A stretch of 64,000 nucleotides of DNA from Nostocales cyanobacterium HT-58-2 (GTDB taxonomy: Bacteria > Cyanobacteriota > Cyanobacteriia > Cyanobacteriales > Nostocaceae), in the NCBI GenBank assembly GCA_002163975.1, contig CP019636.1, forward strand, positions 2,021,001 to 2,085,000, written 5' to 3'. Each line of letters opens with the position of its first letter. Position 1 is the stretch's first letter. The notes below the pieces were generated by a model. The model saw only the letters and a program-made list of their open reading frames with translations. It had not been told where the DNA came from and did not search any database. The position numbers and the translations under genes were made by a program. Positions 33,802 to 43,397 of this stretch are shown piece after piece.

Positions 33802-34989
33802 ATGAGCTATTGCTTAAATCCCAATTGTCCCAAGCCTCTCAACACGAATGATGGCAGGTTCTGTCAGACGTGTGGTTCCAAGTTACTTCTCAAAGAACGC
33901 TATCAGGCTATCAAACCCATAGGGCAAGGTGGTTTTGGCAGAACGTTCTTAGCTGTAGATGAGGATAAACCATCCAAACCACGTTGTGTCATTAAGCAAT
34001 TCTACCCCCAAGCTCAAGGCACCAGCACAGTACAAAAAGCAGTAGAGTTATTTACACAAGAGGCAATGCGCTTGGATGAGTTGGGTAAGCATCCTCAAAT
34101 TCCAGAACTGTTAGCTTACTTTACTCAAGACGATAGGCAGTATCTTGTACAAGAATTTATTGATGGACTGAATCTAGCCCAGGAATTGGCACAAAAAAGT
34201 GCTTTTAACGAAACTCAAATTCGGCAACTGTTGAATGATTTATTACCAGTCCTGCAATTTTGTCATGCAAGACAAGTCATTCACCGAGACATTAAGCCAG
34301 AAAACATTATTTGTCGTAGCACTCCCCAACAAACTCATGGGAATTTGGTTCTCGTAGATTTTGGCGCTGCGAAAGAAGCCACTTACACAGCTTTAAACCG
34401 CACAGGAACCAGTATTGGTAGCCCGGAATATGTAGCACCTGAACAAATCAGAGGCAGGGCTATTTTTGCAAGCGATATATACAGCTTAGGTGTCACCTGC
34501 ATTCATCTATTAACTCAACGTTCTCCCTTTGACGTATACGACACTCACAACGATGCTTGGATGTGGCGCCAATATCTCACTAGTCCAGTCAGCAATGAGT
34601 TAAGCTCTATCCTAGACAAAATGCTAGAAAGCATTCCTGTTCGACGTTACCAAACTGTAGACGAAGTTCTCAAAGACTTAAACAAAGGGCAGCAATTAGC
34701 CCCAACACCCGCAGCGTCTGTAAAACAGATTGCTCCATCAACATCTATTTCCACACCTGTTTCTATTAATAAAGCGAGCAATCAAATAAATAAAGAATTC
34801 GAGGAAATGCAATTAGATCAAGAATTAGAGGAAATGAAAACTCTATTTCTTCTAGGTGGCAAGCCCAAAAACAAAACAAATACTCCATCTCAGACTCAGT
34901 CGTCTACATCCCAGCCTTCTTCCAGTAAAAGCAAAATAGATGAAGAATTGGAAGAATTAAAGGCTAAATATAAAAATGGTGAACTCTAA
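33802..34989 (+). CDS. Zinc-ribbon Ser/Thr protein kinase
   Basis: This is a Hanks-type kinase with an N-terminal four-Cys zinc ribbon (YCLNPNCPKPLN ... RFCQTCGSKL, about 3-28). The kinase domain (about 32-300) has the P-loop GQGGFGRTFLAVD, the lysine in CVIKQFYPQ, the catalytic loop HRDIKPENIIC, the VDFGAAK metal motif and SPEYVAPEQIRG. The C-terminal tail contains acidic repeats (EELEEMK, EELEELKAKY). A GTG at 33766 would add 12 residues, but this family normally begins MSYCLNPNCPKP, so I choose 33802. It follows hetF by about 108 bp on the same strand; a link to differentiation is possible but unproven. Confidence 0.9.
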   Translation: MSYCLNPNCPKPLNTNDGRFCQTCGSKLLLKERYQAIKPIGQGGFGRTFLAVDEDKPSKPRCVIKQFYPQAQGTSTVQKAVELFTQEAMRLDELGKHPQIPELLAYFTQDDRQYLVQEFIDGLNLAQELAQKSAFNETQIRQLLNDLLPVLQFCHARQVIHRDIKPENIICRSTPQQTHGNLVLVDFGAAKEATYTALNRTGTSIGSPEYVAPEQIRGRAIFASDIYSLGVTCIHLLTQRSPFDVYDTHNDAWMWRQYLTSPVSNELSSILDKMLESIPVRRYQTVDEVLKDLNKGQQLAPTPAASVKQIAPSTSISTPVSINKASNQINKEFEEMQLDQELEEMKTLFLLGGKPKNKTNTPSQTQSSTSQPSSSKSKIDEELEELKAKYKNGEL

Positions 34990-35357
34990 CTTGTCAATTA
35001 GAAAACTTTTTATATAGCCATTTGCATTTGGACCTAATTAGGTAAAAAATTTATAAAAGTTTAGAAAATTCCCAAGTTTACAGTAATTTTCTATAGAGTC
35101 GGCATTGCTTATCAATATCTCAAATATGAGTTACGTATGCTTTTTCAACAATGCATACCCTATGATTTGTGGTCTGGTCAAGTGCTCTCAAGTACATAAA
35201 TTAATATTACTTACAACTAATAAAGAATATATAAAAAAACCTCTCCAAGCTAAACTTCCTCCGTACAGTAGAGATTAGCACAGGAATTAACGAATTTTAC
35301 TCAACTTGATAAAGATACAAGTGAAGCGCATCACCCTTTAATAATAAGGAGAAAAAT
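34990..35357. other. AT-rich promoter spacer of the aldehyde dehydrogenase
   Basis: No gene is seen in this 368-bp AT-rich stretch. It ends with a strong ribosome site (AATAAGGAG) 7 bp before the aldehyde dehydrogenase ATG. Confidence 0.55.
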
Positions 35358-36869
35358 ATGCCAACTTTACTCGAAGCATCTGGAACTCATATTAGCAGCC
35401 AAGTTTTAAAGTTTTTAAATCAGCCTTTAAAACTACTGATTGGGGGAAAATGGGTTGAGTCGGCTAGTGGTCAAACCTTTCCTGTATTTAATCCAGCGAC
35501 AGGTCAAATCATCACCCATGCAGCCTCTGGTGAGAGCGAAGATATTAACCGAGCAGTACAGGCTGCACGTCAAGCCTTTGAAAGCGGTCCTTGGTCAAGA
35601 CTAACTGTTTCAGAACGCGGAAAGCTGATCTGGAAATTAGCTGACTTGCTAGAAGCGAACCTGGAAGAATTTGCTGAATTGGAGTCAATGGATAATGGCA
35701 AACCAATCAGCGTTGCTCGTGTTGCCGATGTGCCACTTGCCGTTGATTTGTTTCGCTACATGGCGGGATGGGCGACGAAAATAGAAGGAAATACGATTCC
35801 CATCTCTGTACCTTACACCCCTGGCACTCAGTATTTTGCCTACACTGTGCGCGAACCCGTTGGCGTCGTCGGACAGATTATTCCTTGGAATTTTCCCCTA
35901 CTGATGGCTGCATGGAAATTGGGACCGGCTCTAGCTGCTGGCTGCACAATCGTCTTGAAACCAGCTGAACAAACCCCCTTGTCAGCTATTCGCTTGGGTG
36001 AATTAATCTGTGAAGCTGGATTTCCTGATGGTGTAATCAACATTGTGACCGGATATGGTGAAAGTGCAGGTGCTCCGTTAGCCGCACATCCCGATGTTGA
36101 TAAGATTGCCTTTACTGGCTCAACTGAAGTGGGTAGATTAATTGTCAAAGCTGCTACTGGCAACCTCAAGAAAGTTTCTCTAGAACTCGGTGGGAAATCG
36201 CCCAATGTCGTGTTCAAAGATGTTGACCCAGAGATAGCAATTAAGGGCGCCGCCAATTCCATCTTCTTCAATCATGGTCAATGTTGCGCTGCTGGTTCAA
36301 GACTTTACGTTGAGCAAGATATTTTTGAGCAAGTGGTGGAAGGTGTTGCTGCCGAAGCTAAGAAAATCAAAATTGGGCCAGGGCTTAACCCCAGTACTGA
36401 GATGGGACCCCTTGTTTCTGATGAGCAGCTCAACCGAGTTTGTGGTTACATACAATCAGGTTTTGCTGAAGGTGCAAAAGCCTTAGCTGGTGGACAGCGC
36501 ATTGGTGAGCAAGGCTACTTTGTTGAGCCTACGGTACTGGTTGATACCAAGCAGACAATGAAGGTGGTACAAGAGGAAATTTTTGGTCCAGTGGTGACAG
36601 CGATGCCTTTTAGAGAAGTCGATGAACTTCTACCATTAGCCAATGATAGCGCTTATGGCTTAGCCGCAGGAATCTGGACTAACGACTTGTCGAAAGCTCA
36701 TCGTTTAGCATCTAAATTGCGTGCTGGTACAGTTTGGATTAACTGTTATAACGTCTTTGACGCTGCCTTACCCTTTGGGGGATACAAGCAGTCAGGATGG
36801 GGACGCGATATGGGACACAATGCGCTAGAACTTTACACTGAGGTCAAAGCTGTCTGCGCGAAGCTTTAA
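35358..36869 (+). CDS. NAD(P)-dependent aldehyde dehydrogenase
   Basis: The 503-residue protein oxidises aldehydes to acids. Class signatures are GQIIPWNFPLLMAAWKLGPA, the catalytic Glu in LELGGKSPNVVF and the catalytic Cys in FFNHGQCCAAGSRLY. Other motifs are TGSTEVGR (cofactor), EIFGPVVTAMPF and INCYNVFDAALPFGGYKQSG. It is closest in look to retinal/betaine-aldehyde-type dehydrogenases, which in cyanobacteria act on apocarotenals or alkanals; the true substrate cannot be read from sequence. It is a single gene with a strong terminator. Confidence 0.93.
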   Translation: MPTLLEASGTHISSQVLKFLNQPLKLLIGGKWVESASGQTFPVFNPATGQIITHAASGESEDINRAVQAARQAFESGPWSRLTVSERGKLIWKLADLLEANLEEFAELESMDNGKPISVARVADVPLAVDLFRYMAGWATKIEGNTIPISVPYTPGTQYFAYTVREPVGVVGQIIPWNFPLLMAAWKLGPALAAGCTIVLKPAEQTPLSAIRLGELICEAGFPDGVINIVTGYGESAGAPLAAHPDVDKIAFTGSTEVGRLIVKAATGNLKKVSLELGGKSPNVVFKDVDPEIAIKGAANSIFFNHGQCCAAGSRLYVEQDIFEQVVEGVAAEAKKIKIGPGLNPSTEMGPLVSDEQLNRVCGYIQSGFAEGAKALAGGQRIGEQGYFVEPTVLVDTKQTMKVVQEEIFGPVVTAMPFREVDELLPLANDSAYGLAAGIWTNDLSKAHRLASKLRAGTVWINCYNVFDAALPFGGYKQSGWGRDMGHNALELYTEVKAVCAKL

Positions 36870-36872
36870 TTC

Positions 36873-36910
36873 AAAAAAAGTGACTCTGAAAAACTCAGAG
36901 TCACTCAAAA
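36873..36910. terminator. Bidirectional terminator between aldehyde dehydrogenase and gnd
   Basis: An 11-bp perfect stem (AGTGACTCTGA / TCAGAGTCACT, 36879-36905) is flanked by A runs on the left and CAAAAA on the right. It can serve the aldehyde dehydrogenase directly and lies downstream of gnd on the minus strand. Confidence 0.75.
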
Positions 36911-36990
36911 ATCCAAGCTGAAAATCTCACTAACGTAGAACTTGAAGGTGTCGTAGGTTGTTCAGCTTGTCATTATGACGTTGAAGTTTA

Positions 36991-38418
36991 CTAAGACTTC
37001 TCAGTAATGGGTACCCATTCTGTGTGGAAGGAACCAGGCTTATCCACACGCTCGTAGGTATGTGCGCCAAAGTAGTCACGTTGCGCTTGAGTGAGGTTTT
37101 GAGGCAAGCGATCGCGACGATAGCTATCAAAGTAATCCAAAGATGCACTAAATGCTGGTACTGGAATACCCAGCGTAGCTGCTGTTACCAACACTTCACG
37201 CCAAGCTGTTTGTCTATCAAGAATCGTCTGCTTGAATTCAGGAGCCAACAGGAGGTTAGGCAGTGATGGATTTTCGCCAAATGCGTTCTTAATCTTATTC
37301 AAAAATCCAGCACGAATAATACAGCCGCCCTTCCAAATCCGCGCCAATTCACCCAGTTGCAAATTCCAGTTATAGGTTTGGGAAGCTTTGGATAGCAGCG
37401 CCATTCCCTGGGCGTAAGAGCAGATTTTCGAGCAGTAGAGGGCATCCCGTACCTTGTTAATAAAGTCTTTGGTATTTCCCTCATACTTGCCTGTGGGACC
37501 TGTGAGTACCTTGGATGCTGCGACCCGCTCTTGTTTGTAGGAAGAGATGATTCTACCATTGACTGCCGCGATAATTGTCGGCACAGAAACACCTAATTCC
37601 AAAGCAGTCTGCACAGTCCAACGTCCGGTTCCCTTTTGACCTGCGGAGTCAACAATCAAATCTACCAAGGGTAAATTTGTGTCTGGGTCAATGTAAGGGA
37701 AAATATTTGCCGTAATTTCAATCAAAAACGAATTGAGTTCGTCTGTGGTGTTCCATTGGGCAAAAACTTCATGGAGCTGATTATGGTCAAGTCCAGCGGC
37801 ATTTTTCAGTAAATCGTAGGCTTCTGCAATCAGCTGCATATCGCCGTACTCAATGCCGTTGTGTACCATTTTGACGTAGTGACCAGAACCACCAGGACCA
37901 ACGTAGGTTACACAGGGACCATCATCAACTTGGGCAGCAATTTTCGTAAAAATTGGCTCCAGATACTGGTAGGAGCTTTGTGTACCTCCTGGCATGAGTG
38001 AAGGACCATTAAGTGCCCCTTCTTCACCACCGCTAACGCCCATACCAATAAACCGAAACCCAGCAGGTTCTAATTCTTGGGTGCGTCTATCTGTATCTTC
38101 AAACCAAGAGTTGCCACCATCGATAATAATGTCGCCTTCGTCCAGCAAGGGTTTGAGCTGACCAATCACTGCGTCTACAGGTTTACCTGCTTGCACCATG
38201 ATTAAAATTCTTCTGGGACGTTCCAAGGAGGCAACGAACTCTTCTAAAGTAAAAGCCGCTTTAACGTTTCTTCCTTGGGCACGCTCAGCGATGAATTTAT
38301 CAGTTTTGTCGCGCGAGCGGTTGTAAACTGCGATTGGAAAGCCGTTACGCTCTACATTGAGAGCGATGTTTTCACCCATAACAGCTAGACCAATCACACC
38401 AAAGCTTTGCTGTGTCAT
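36991..38418 (-). CDS. gnd: 6-phosphogluconate dehydrogenase (decarboxylating)
   Basis: Gnd converts 6-phosphogluconate to ribulose 5-phosphate with NADP reduction in the oxidative pentose phosphate pathway, the main source of reductant at night and in heterocysts. The 475-residue sequence has the nucleotide motif GVIGLAVMGENIALNVERNG, the substrate motif MGVSGGEEGALNGPSLMPGG, the catalytic Lys region GSGHYVKMVHNGIEYGDMQ and DSAGQKGTGRW. Length fits the family. The ATG at 38418 is favoured because the Rossmann motif begins at residue 7. Confidence 0.97.
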   Translation of the reverse strand: MTQQSFGVIGLAVMGENIALNVERNGFPIAVYNRSRDKTDKFIAERAQGRNVKAAFTLEEFVASLERPRRILIMVQAGKPVDAVIGQLKPLLDEGDIIIDGGNSWFEDTDRRTQELEPAGFRFIGMGVSGGEEGALNGPSLMPGGTQSSYQYLEPIFTKIAAQVDDGPCVTYVGPGGSGHYVKMVHNGIEYGDMQLIAEAYDLLKNAAGLDHNQLHEVFAQWNTTDELNSFLIEITANIFPYIDPDTNLPLVDLIVDSAGQKGTGRWTVQTALELGVSVPTIIAAVNGRIISSYKQERVAASKVLTGPTGKYEGNTKDFINKVRDALYCSKICSYAQGMALLSKASQTYNWNLQLGELARIWKGGCIIRAGFLNKIKNAFGENPSLPNLLLAPEFKQTILDRQTAWREVLVTAATLGIPVPAFSASLDYFDSYRRDRLPQNLTQAQRDYFGAHTYERVDKPGSFHTEWVPITEKS

Positions 38419-38789
38419 AAAATTCTGGCTAACTCTTGCAGATTCTCTTTATCTTTAAGGGTAGTCCGAGATTTCTGCTTCTCTCCTAAAGAAGACATTA
38501 AGACTTCATGCATACAGCAAGAATACTCAATTTACACAGATAAAAAATTTTAATTTGTATCTGATTCAACAACTTTCTGGCAAAATTTGCAAAATTGAGA
38601 TATCTAGTTAAGCGATTGGGGACTGGATACTTGGAATCGAGTAGTTCTACTGTTGAGTGATGAGTAGGGGCGTAGCGGTAAACCCTACACCCGTACGTAG
38701 TCAGTCAACAACTCACAGTTCACTATTCCCAAACCCTAATCCCCAATCTCAAATCCCTAGTTAAATGACACAGTAAGGAGTAACCACAA
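38419..38789. other. Divergent spacer between gnd and ycf66
   Basis: No gene is seen in 371 bp. Both promoters should lie here. Words such as CAACTCACAGTTCACTATTCCC resemble degenerate short repeats. A weak ribosome site, AAGGAG, precedes the ycf66 ATG. Confidence 0.5.
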
Positions 38790-39521
38790 ATGCTGGCATA
38801 TATCCTGGCGTTGGCTGTCGGTCTTGGAAGTGTAGCACTTTATTTAGCGGCTTTCTTTTTCCCTGAAATCCACCGTAAGAATGACTTTATCTGGAGTGGT
38901 GTAGGACTTTTCTACGCTTTGGTCTTATGGATATTTGCCCAACGCATTACTGGAGGTCTTTTGCTGGGTCATGTGGCTAGTGTCGCTCTTTTGGGTTGGT
39001 TTGGCTGGCAAACACTATCATTACGTCGTCAACTCACACCAAAGACACAACAAACCCAGATACCTAGCACTGAAACAGTCAAAACTAATCTTCAGGAGCA
39101 GGTTTCTAAGCTATCACTTCCGGAACGGCTTGGGCAGTTACAAAAGGGTATCGGTAGCACTTTTTCTGGAGTGAAAGACCGAGTGCAAACAGTCGGTAAA
39201 AAGACACCTGAAAAACCGACAGCAGAACAACCAGTTGTGACTTCTCCTAGCACGACTGATATCGAAGCACAAAGACCAACATCAGAACAAACCGCAGAAG
39301 CTGTCGCCTCTGCCCCAACCGAAGCTAAAACTGAGAGTGTCCCAGAAGCAGTCCCACCATCACCTCCATCTCCGGAGTTAGTAGAAGCCGCCCAAGCACA
39401 CACGGAAACCGAAAAAACACCAGTTCCTATTGAGGAAATTGCTCCCGACGCTGAACTTGCTCCCCCAGCAGAAGCACCTCCCGAACAAATCCCACCAAAT
39501 TCCTCAACTCAAAGCTCGTAA
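38790..39521 (+). CDS. Ycf66-family protein
   Basis: The 243-residue protein starts with the Ycf66 N-terminal domain: three hydrophobic segments in about the first 85 residues (MLAYILALAVGLGSVALYLA, LFYALVLWIFAQRI, HVASVALLGWFGW). The rest is a long Pro/Glu/Thr/Ala-rich disordered tail. Ycf66 is found in cyanobacteria and some plastids and is thylakoid-associated by inference, with no known function. An AAGGAG ribosome site is 11 bp before the ATG. Confidence 0.85.
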   Translation: MLAYILALAVGLGSVALYLAAFFFPEIHRKNDFIWSGVGLFYALVLWIFAQRITGGLLLGHVASVALLGWFGWQTLSLRRQLTPKTQQTQIPSTETVKTNLQEQVSKLSLPERLGQLQKGIGSTFSGVKDRVQTVGKKTPEKPTAEQPVVTSPSTTDIEAQRPTSEQTAEAVASAPTEAKTESVPEAVPPSPPSPELVEAAQAHTETEKTPVPIEEIAPDAELAPPAEAPPEQIPPNSSTQSS

Positions 39522-39590
39522 GTAGCAAACAACATCACATTCAGGGGCGATCGCTCTTTTGGGGCGATCGTCCATAAAGGGGCTACTGCT

Positions 39591-39869
39591 CTATTCAAAA
39601 TCGCGGTACTTTTTGCCGTGCCAAACTCGAAGAACGAAGAGCGTATCTTCCTCCCGCAGATAACGAACCACGTAGTCCCCAGCGATCAGCTCACGAACGT
39701 TCTCAAGCTCTGGTACTGGTCGTCCTATATCAGGATGGAGCACAAGTTTTCCTATTGCCTGCCTCAGCCGTAGCGAAACGCGCTCTGCTGCCTGGGGGCT
39801 GTTCTTAGCGATGAACTCTCGTAGTCTCACCAAATCCCTCACCGCACTTTCTGAGAACTTAAGCTTCAT
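39591..39869 (-). CDS. RelE/ParE-family toxin
   Basis: From the ATG at 39869 the toxin has 92 residues: MKLKFSESAVRDLVRLREFI at the start and YVVRYLREEDTLFVLRVWHG near the end. This is the RelE/ParE fold pattern. The start codon overlaps the antitoxin stop (ATGA at 39866-39869), which decides the start; the longer frame inside the antitoxin is unlikely. It probably blocks translation or gyrase, and which one cannot be decided here. Confidence 0.88.
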   Translation of the reverse strand: MKLKFSESAVRDLVRLREFIAKNSPQAAERVSLRLRQAIGKLVLHPDIGRPVPELENVRELIAGDYVVRYLREEDTLFVLRVWHGKKYRDFE

Positions 39870-40132
39870 GCCTTGGGTGCTTTCCTTTCGGTGGCAGTTC
39901 CCCAAGTCTCAAGCCACTGCATGACCTCTTCACCAGAAACAACTCGGCTTGCTTGAATGTCAGCGATCGCCTCTTCCGTCTCTTCAAGCATCCGCAGTTT
40001 TCGCTCCTCACGTGCAATGTACTGACGCAACGCATCGTTGATGATCCAGCCCTTCGTGCGTTGAAGTTTCGTTGCAGTCATTTCTAGCTTTTCTTCAAGG
40101 TCATCATCCAGCCTGAAACTTGTGGTACTCAT
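39866..40132 (-). CDS. Ribbon-helix-helix antitoxin of the RelE/ParE pair
   Basis: This 88-residue protein begins MSTTSFRLDDDLEEKLEMTA, a typical CopG/RHH DNA-binding arm, followed by helices. It neutralises the toxin encoded downstream and represses the operon. TAGGA lies 8 bp before the ATG at 40132, so I prefer this start to the ATG three codons upstream. Confidence 0.85.
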   Translation of the reverse strand: MSTTSFRLDDDLEEKLEMTATKLQRTKGWIINDALRQYIAREERKLRMLEETEEAIADIQASRVVSGEEVMQWLETWGTATERKAPKA

Positions 40133-40141
40133 AATTTTCAT

Positions 40142-40465
40142 CCTACATAATAATTTTGTCCTTTATAATGCATAGTAATACAATGCAGTATAATAAGAGA
40201 ATCGAACAATTGAAAATTGCAGATCTGTACTAGCTTGTTGTAAACAAAGGTTCTATTGTTAAGGCAAGTCGTTTGTGGGTGCGTGATGGTTGGCATCCAC
40301 CAGAAGAAGACCTTCAACAGCAAAGATAGAGTACCATAAATCTAATATTCGACTATTTCGGCTAGCATACTTTGCGTCGCCTGCCTAGATGCAAAGCATC
40401 TACATTAAAGACCTTCTCCCTGATAATAGTGAGAAGATAACCTTACTCTTCCTCGGCATGAAATC
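40142..40465. other. Spacer upstream of ileS with palindromes
   Basis: No gene is seen in 324 bp. A perfect palindrome, TAGATGC-AAA-GCATCTA, lies at 40386-40402, and a CTTCTC / GAGAAG hairpin at about 40413-40436. These could act in ileS control, but there is no T-box-like sequence. Confidence 0.45.
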
Positions 40466-43339
40466 GTGACAGAAACTGGAAAATACAAAGACACTGTAAA
40501 TTTGCCCAAAACGAACTTTGATATGCGAGCAAACGCTGTCAAGCGGGAGCCAGAAATCCAAAAGTTTTGGGAAGAAAATAAAATTTATGAACGCCTGTCT
40601 CAAAATAATCCAGGCGAATTATTTATATTGCATGATGGACCACCCTACGCCAATGGTTCGCTCCATCTCGGTCACGCATTAAATAAAATTCTTAAAGACA
40701 TTATTAACCGCTATCAACTGCTGCGTGGGCGTAAAGTTCGTTACGTCCCAGGTTGGGACTGTCATGGTTTGCCGATTGAACTCAAAGTTTTGCAGAATAT
40801 GAAATCAGCAGAACGGCAAAACTTGACACCTTTACAACTGCGTCAAAAAGCGAAAGAATTTGCTCTTTCGACGGTTGATGAACAGCGCGAAAGTTTCAAG
40901 CGCTACGGCGTTTGGGGTGATTGGGAACACCCGTATCTGACCCTAAAGCCGGAATATGAGGCGGCGCAGGTTGGTGTTTTCGGTCAGATGGTGTTAAAAG
41001 GCTACATCTATCGCGGTCTAAAGCCAGTACACTGGAGTCCCAGTTCTAAAACGGCGTTGGCAGAAGCTGAGTTAGAGTATCCTGAAGGTCACATCTCGCG
41101 TAGCATCTATGCAGCTTTCCCAATCACTAGTTTATCGGAAGCCGCCAAACCTACACTTGGAGAGTTCTTGCCCCAGCTGGGTGTAGCTATCTGGACAACG
41201 ACACCATGGACAATTCCAGGTAACTTGGCTGTTGCTTTGAATCCATCTTTGAACTACGCAGTTGTAGAGGTAAGTTCTCCAGTTGAGGGAGTCGGTTTTA
41301 AATATCTCATCGTTGCTGCTGATTTGGTGGAACGTCTATCTGAGATTCTGGGAACTCAACTCACTGTAAAAACCACAATTAAAGGGAAAGATTTAGAACA
41401 CTCTACCTACCGACATCCCCTATTTGACCGTGAAAGTCCAATTGTCATCGGCGGTGATTACGTCACGACTGACTCAGGGACAGGGTTAGTACATACTGCC
41501 CCCGGTCATGGTCAAGAAGACTACATCGTTGGTCAGCGCTACGGTTTGCCTATTCTTGCACCTGTGGATGATAATGGCAACTTTACCGAGGAGGCGGGAC
41601 CGTTTGCTGGGTTGAATGTTCTGGGTGATGGAAACCAAGCAGTTATTGATGCGCTAACGGCGGCGGGTTCTCTGTTGAAGGAGGAACCCTACCAACACAA
41701 GTATCCTTATGACTGGCGGACAAAGAAACCAACGATTTTCCGTGCGACTGAACAGTGGTTTGCTTCAGTCGAAGGATTTCGGGATGAGGCGCTGAAGGCG
41801 ATCGCCTCTGTGAAATGGATTCCTGCACAAGGTGAAAACCGCATCACGCCAATGGTTGCGGAACGTTCTGACTGGTGTATTTCCCGTCAGCGCAGTTGGG
41901 GTGTACCTATTCCTGTTTTCTACGACGAAGAAACTGGTGAACCCCTGTTGAATGAGGAAACTATCTCCCACGTTCAGGGAATCTTTGCCGAAAAAGGTTC
42001 TGATGCTTGGTGGGAACTTCCACCCCAAGAGTTGTTACCAGAAAAATACCGCAACAACGGTCGGTCTTACCGTAAGGGAACTGACACAATGGATGTGTGG
42101 TTTGATTCTGGTTCATCTTGGGCAGCTGTGGCAGAACAACGACCAGAATTGCGCTATCCTGCTGATATGTATCTGGAAGGTTCAGACCAGCATCGCGGTT
42201 GGTTCCAGTCGAGTTTGCTCACCAGTGTAGCGGTGAATGACTGTGCACCTTATAAAACGGTATTGACTCACGGCTTTATCTTAGATGAACAAGGGCGCAA
42301 GCAAAGTAAGTCTTTGGGAAATACGGTTGAACCGAAAGTCGTGATTGAAGGTGGGAAAAATCAAAAAGAAGAACCCGCCTATGGTGTAGACGTGTTGCGT
42401 TTATGGGTGTCGTCGGTAGATTACACTTCAGACGTACCTTTGGGTAAAAATATCCTCAAGCAACTGACGGATATCAGAAACAAGATTCGCAATACAGCGC
42501 GGTTCTTGTTGGGTAACTTGCACGATTTCGATCCCCAAAAAGACGCGGTACCGTTCGAGGAATTACCGCAGCTTGATCGCTATATGCTGCACCGGATGAC
42601 GGAAGTCTTTGGCGAAGTGACAGAAGCGTTTGACACTTTCCAATTCTTCCGCTTTTTCCAAACAATTCAAAATTTCTGCGTGGTGGATTTATCCAACTTC
42701 TATTTGGATATCGCTAAAGACAGGCTGTACATCAGTGCGCCTGATTCTTGGCGTCGTCGCAGCTGTCAAACGGTGCTGAAGATTGCTTTAGAGAATTTAG
42801 CACGGGCGATCGCCCCAGTTCTCAGCCACATGGCAGAAGATATCTGGCAATTTCTCCCGTACAAGACACCTTACAAGTCAGTCTTTGAAGCTGGCTGGGT
42901 ACAATTAGACCAGAAGTGGCAAAATCCAGAATTAGCAGTGTTGTGGCAACAATTGCGACAACTGCGCACTGAGGTCAACAAGGTGCTGGAAGAAGCCAGA
43001 GTTAAGAAACTCATTGGTTCTTCTCTGGAAGCCAAAGTGTTGCTGTATATTGCAGATGAGCAGTTACGCTCCTCAGTCAAAGCACTCAATGCGAGTCAGA
43101 ATGGAGTAGACGAACTGCGTTACCTGTTTATCACCTCACAGGTGGACTTGTTAGATTCTCCGGAAGCAGTGCAAGGGCTGGAGTACAAATTGCAGTCCGA
43201 TACATGGGACATTGGAGTTGTAAACGCAGAAGGGCAAAAGTGCGATCGCTGCTGGAACTACTCAACTCATGTCGGAGAGTCAGCTGAACATCCCCTCATC
43301 TGCGAACGGTGTGTTGCAGCCCTAGCTGGGGAATTTTAG
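40466..43339 (+). CDS. ileS: Isoleucyl-tRNA synthetase
   Basis: IleS charges tRNA-Ile and edits misactivated valine. The 957-residue class I enzyme has HIGH-like PPYANGSLHLGHALNK, the editing (CP1) domain with TTPWTIPGNLAVALNP, the KMSKS-like GRKQSKSLGN, and a C-terminal zinc finger with CDRCWNY and CERC pairs. The GTG start gives MTETGKYKDTVNLPKTNFDM, the expected N-terminus of bacterial IleS. It is monocistronic. Confidence 0.98.
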   Translation: MTETGKYKDTVNLPKTNFDMRANAVKREPEIQKFWEENKIYERLSQNNPGELFILHDGPPYANGSLHLGHALNKILKDIINRYQLLRGRKVRYVPGWDCHGLPIELKVLQNMKSAERQNLTPLQLRQKAKEFALSTVDEQRESFKRYGVWGDWEHPYLTLKPEYEAAQVGVFGQMVLKGYIYRGLKPVHWSPSSKTALAEAELEYPEGHISRSIYAAFPITSLSEAAKPTLGEFLPQLGVAIWTTTPWTIPGNLAVALNPSLNYAVVEVSSPVEGVGFKYLIVAADLVERLSEILGTQLTVKTTIKGKDLEHSTYRHPLFDRESPIVIGGDYVTTDSGTGLVHTAPGHGQEDYIVGQRYGLPILAPVDDNGNFTEEAGPFAGLNVLGDGNQAVIDALTAAGSLLKEEPYQHKYPYDWRTKKPTIFRATEQWFASVEGFRDEALKAIASVKWIPAQGENRITPMVAERSDWCISRQRSWGVPIPVFYDEETGEPLLNEETISHVQGIFAEKGSDAWWELPPQELLPEKYRNNGRSYRKGTDTMDVWFDSGSSWAAVAEQRPELRYPADMYLEGSDQHRGWFQSSLLTSVAVNDCAPYKTVLTHGFILDEQGRKQSKSLGNTVEPKVVIEGGKNQKEEPAYGVDVLRLWVSSVDYTSDVPLGKNILKQLTDIRNKIRNTARFLLGNLHDFDPQKDAVPFEELPQLDRYMLHRMTEVFGEVTEAFDTFQFFRFFQTIQNFCVVDLSNFYLDIAKDRLYISAPDSWRRRSCQTVLKIALENLARAIAPVLSHMAEDIWQFLPYKTPYKSVFEAGWVQLDQKWQNPELAVLWQQLRQLRTEVNKVLEEARVKKLIGSSLEAKVLLYIADEQLRSSVKALNASQNGVDELRYLFITSQVDLLDSPEAVQGLEYKLQSDTWDIGVVNAEGQKCDRCWNYSTHVGESAEHPLICERCVAALAGEF

Positions 43340-43397
43340 CACGAAGAGACAAGAGGACGGGGGATGAGGGAGAAGTCAAAATTCTCCCCCATCTCTT

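Noticed and set aside
40142..40330. tRNA gene suggested by a TTCGATTC word on the minus strand
   Set aside because: No matching acceptor, D or anticodon stems could be drawn around it.
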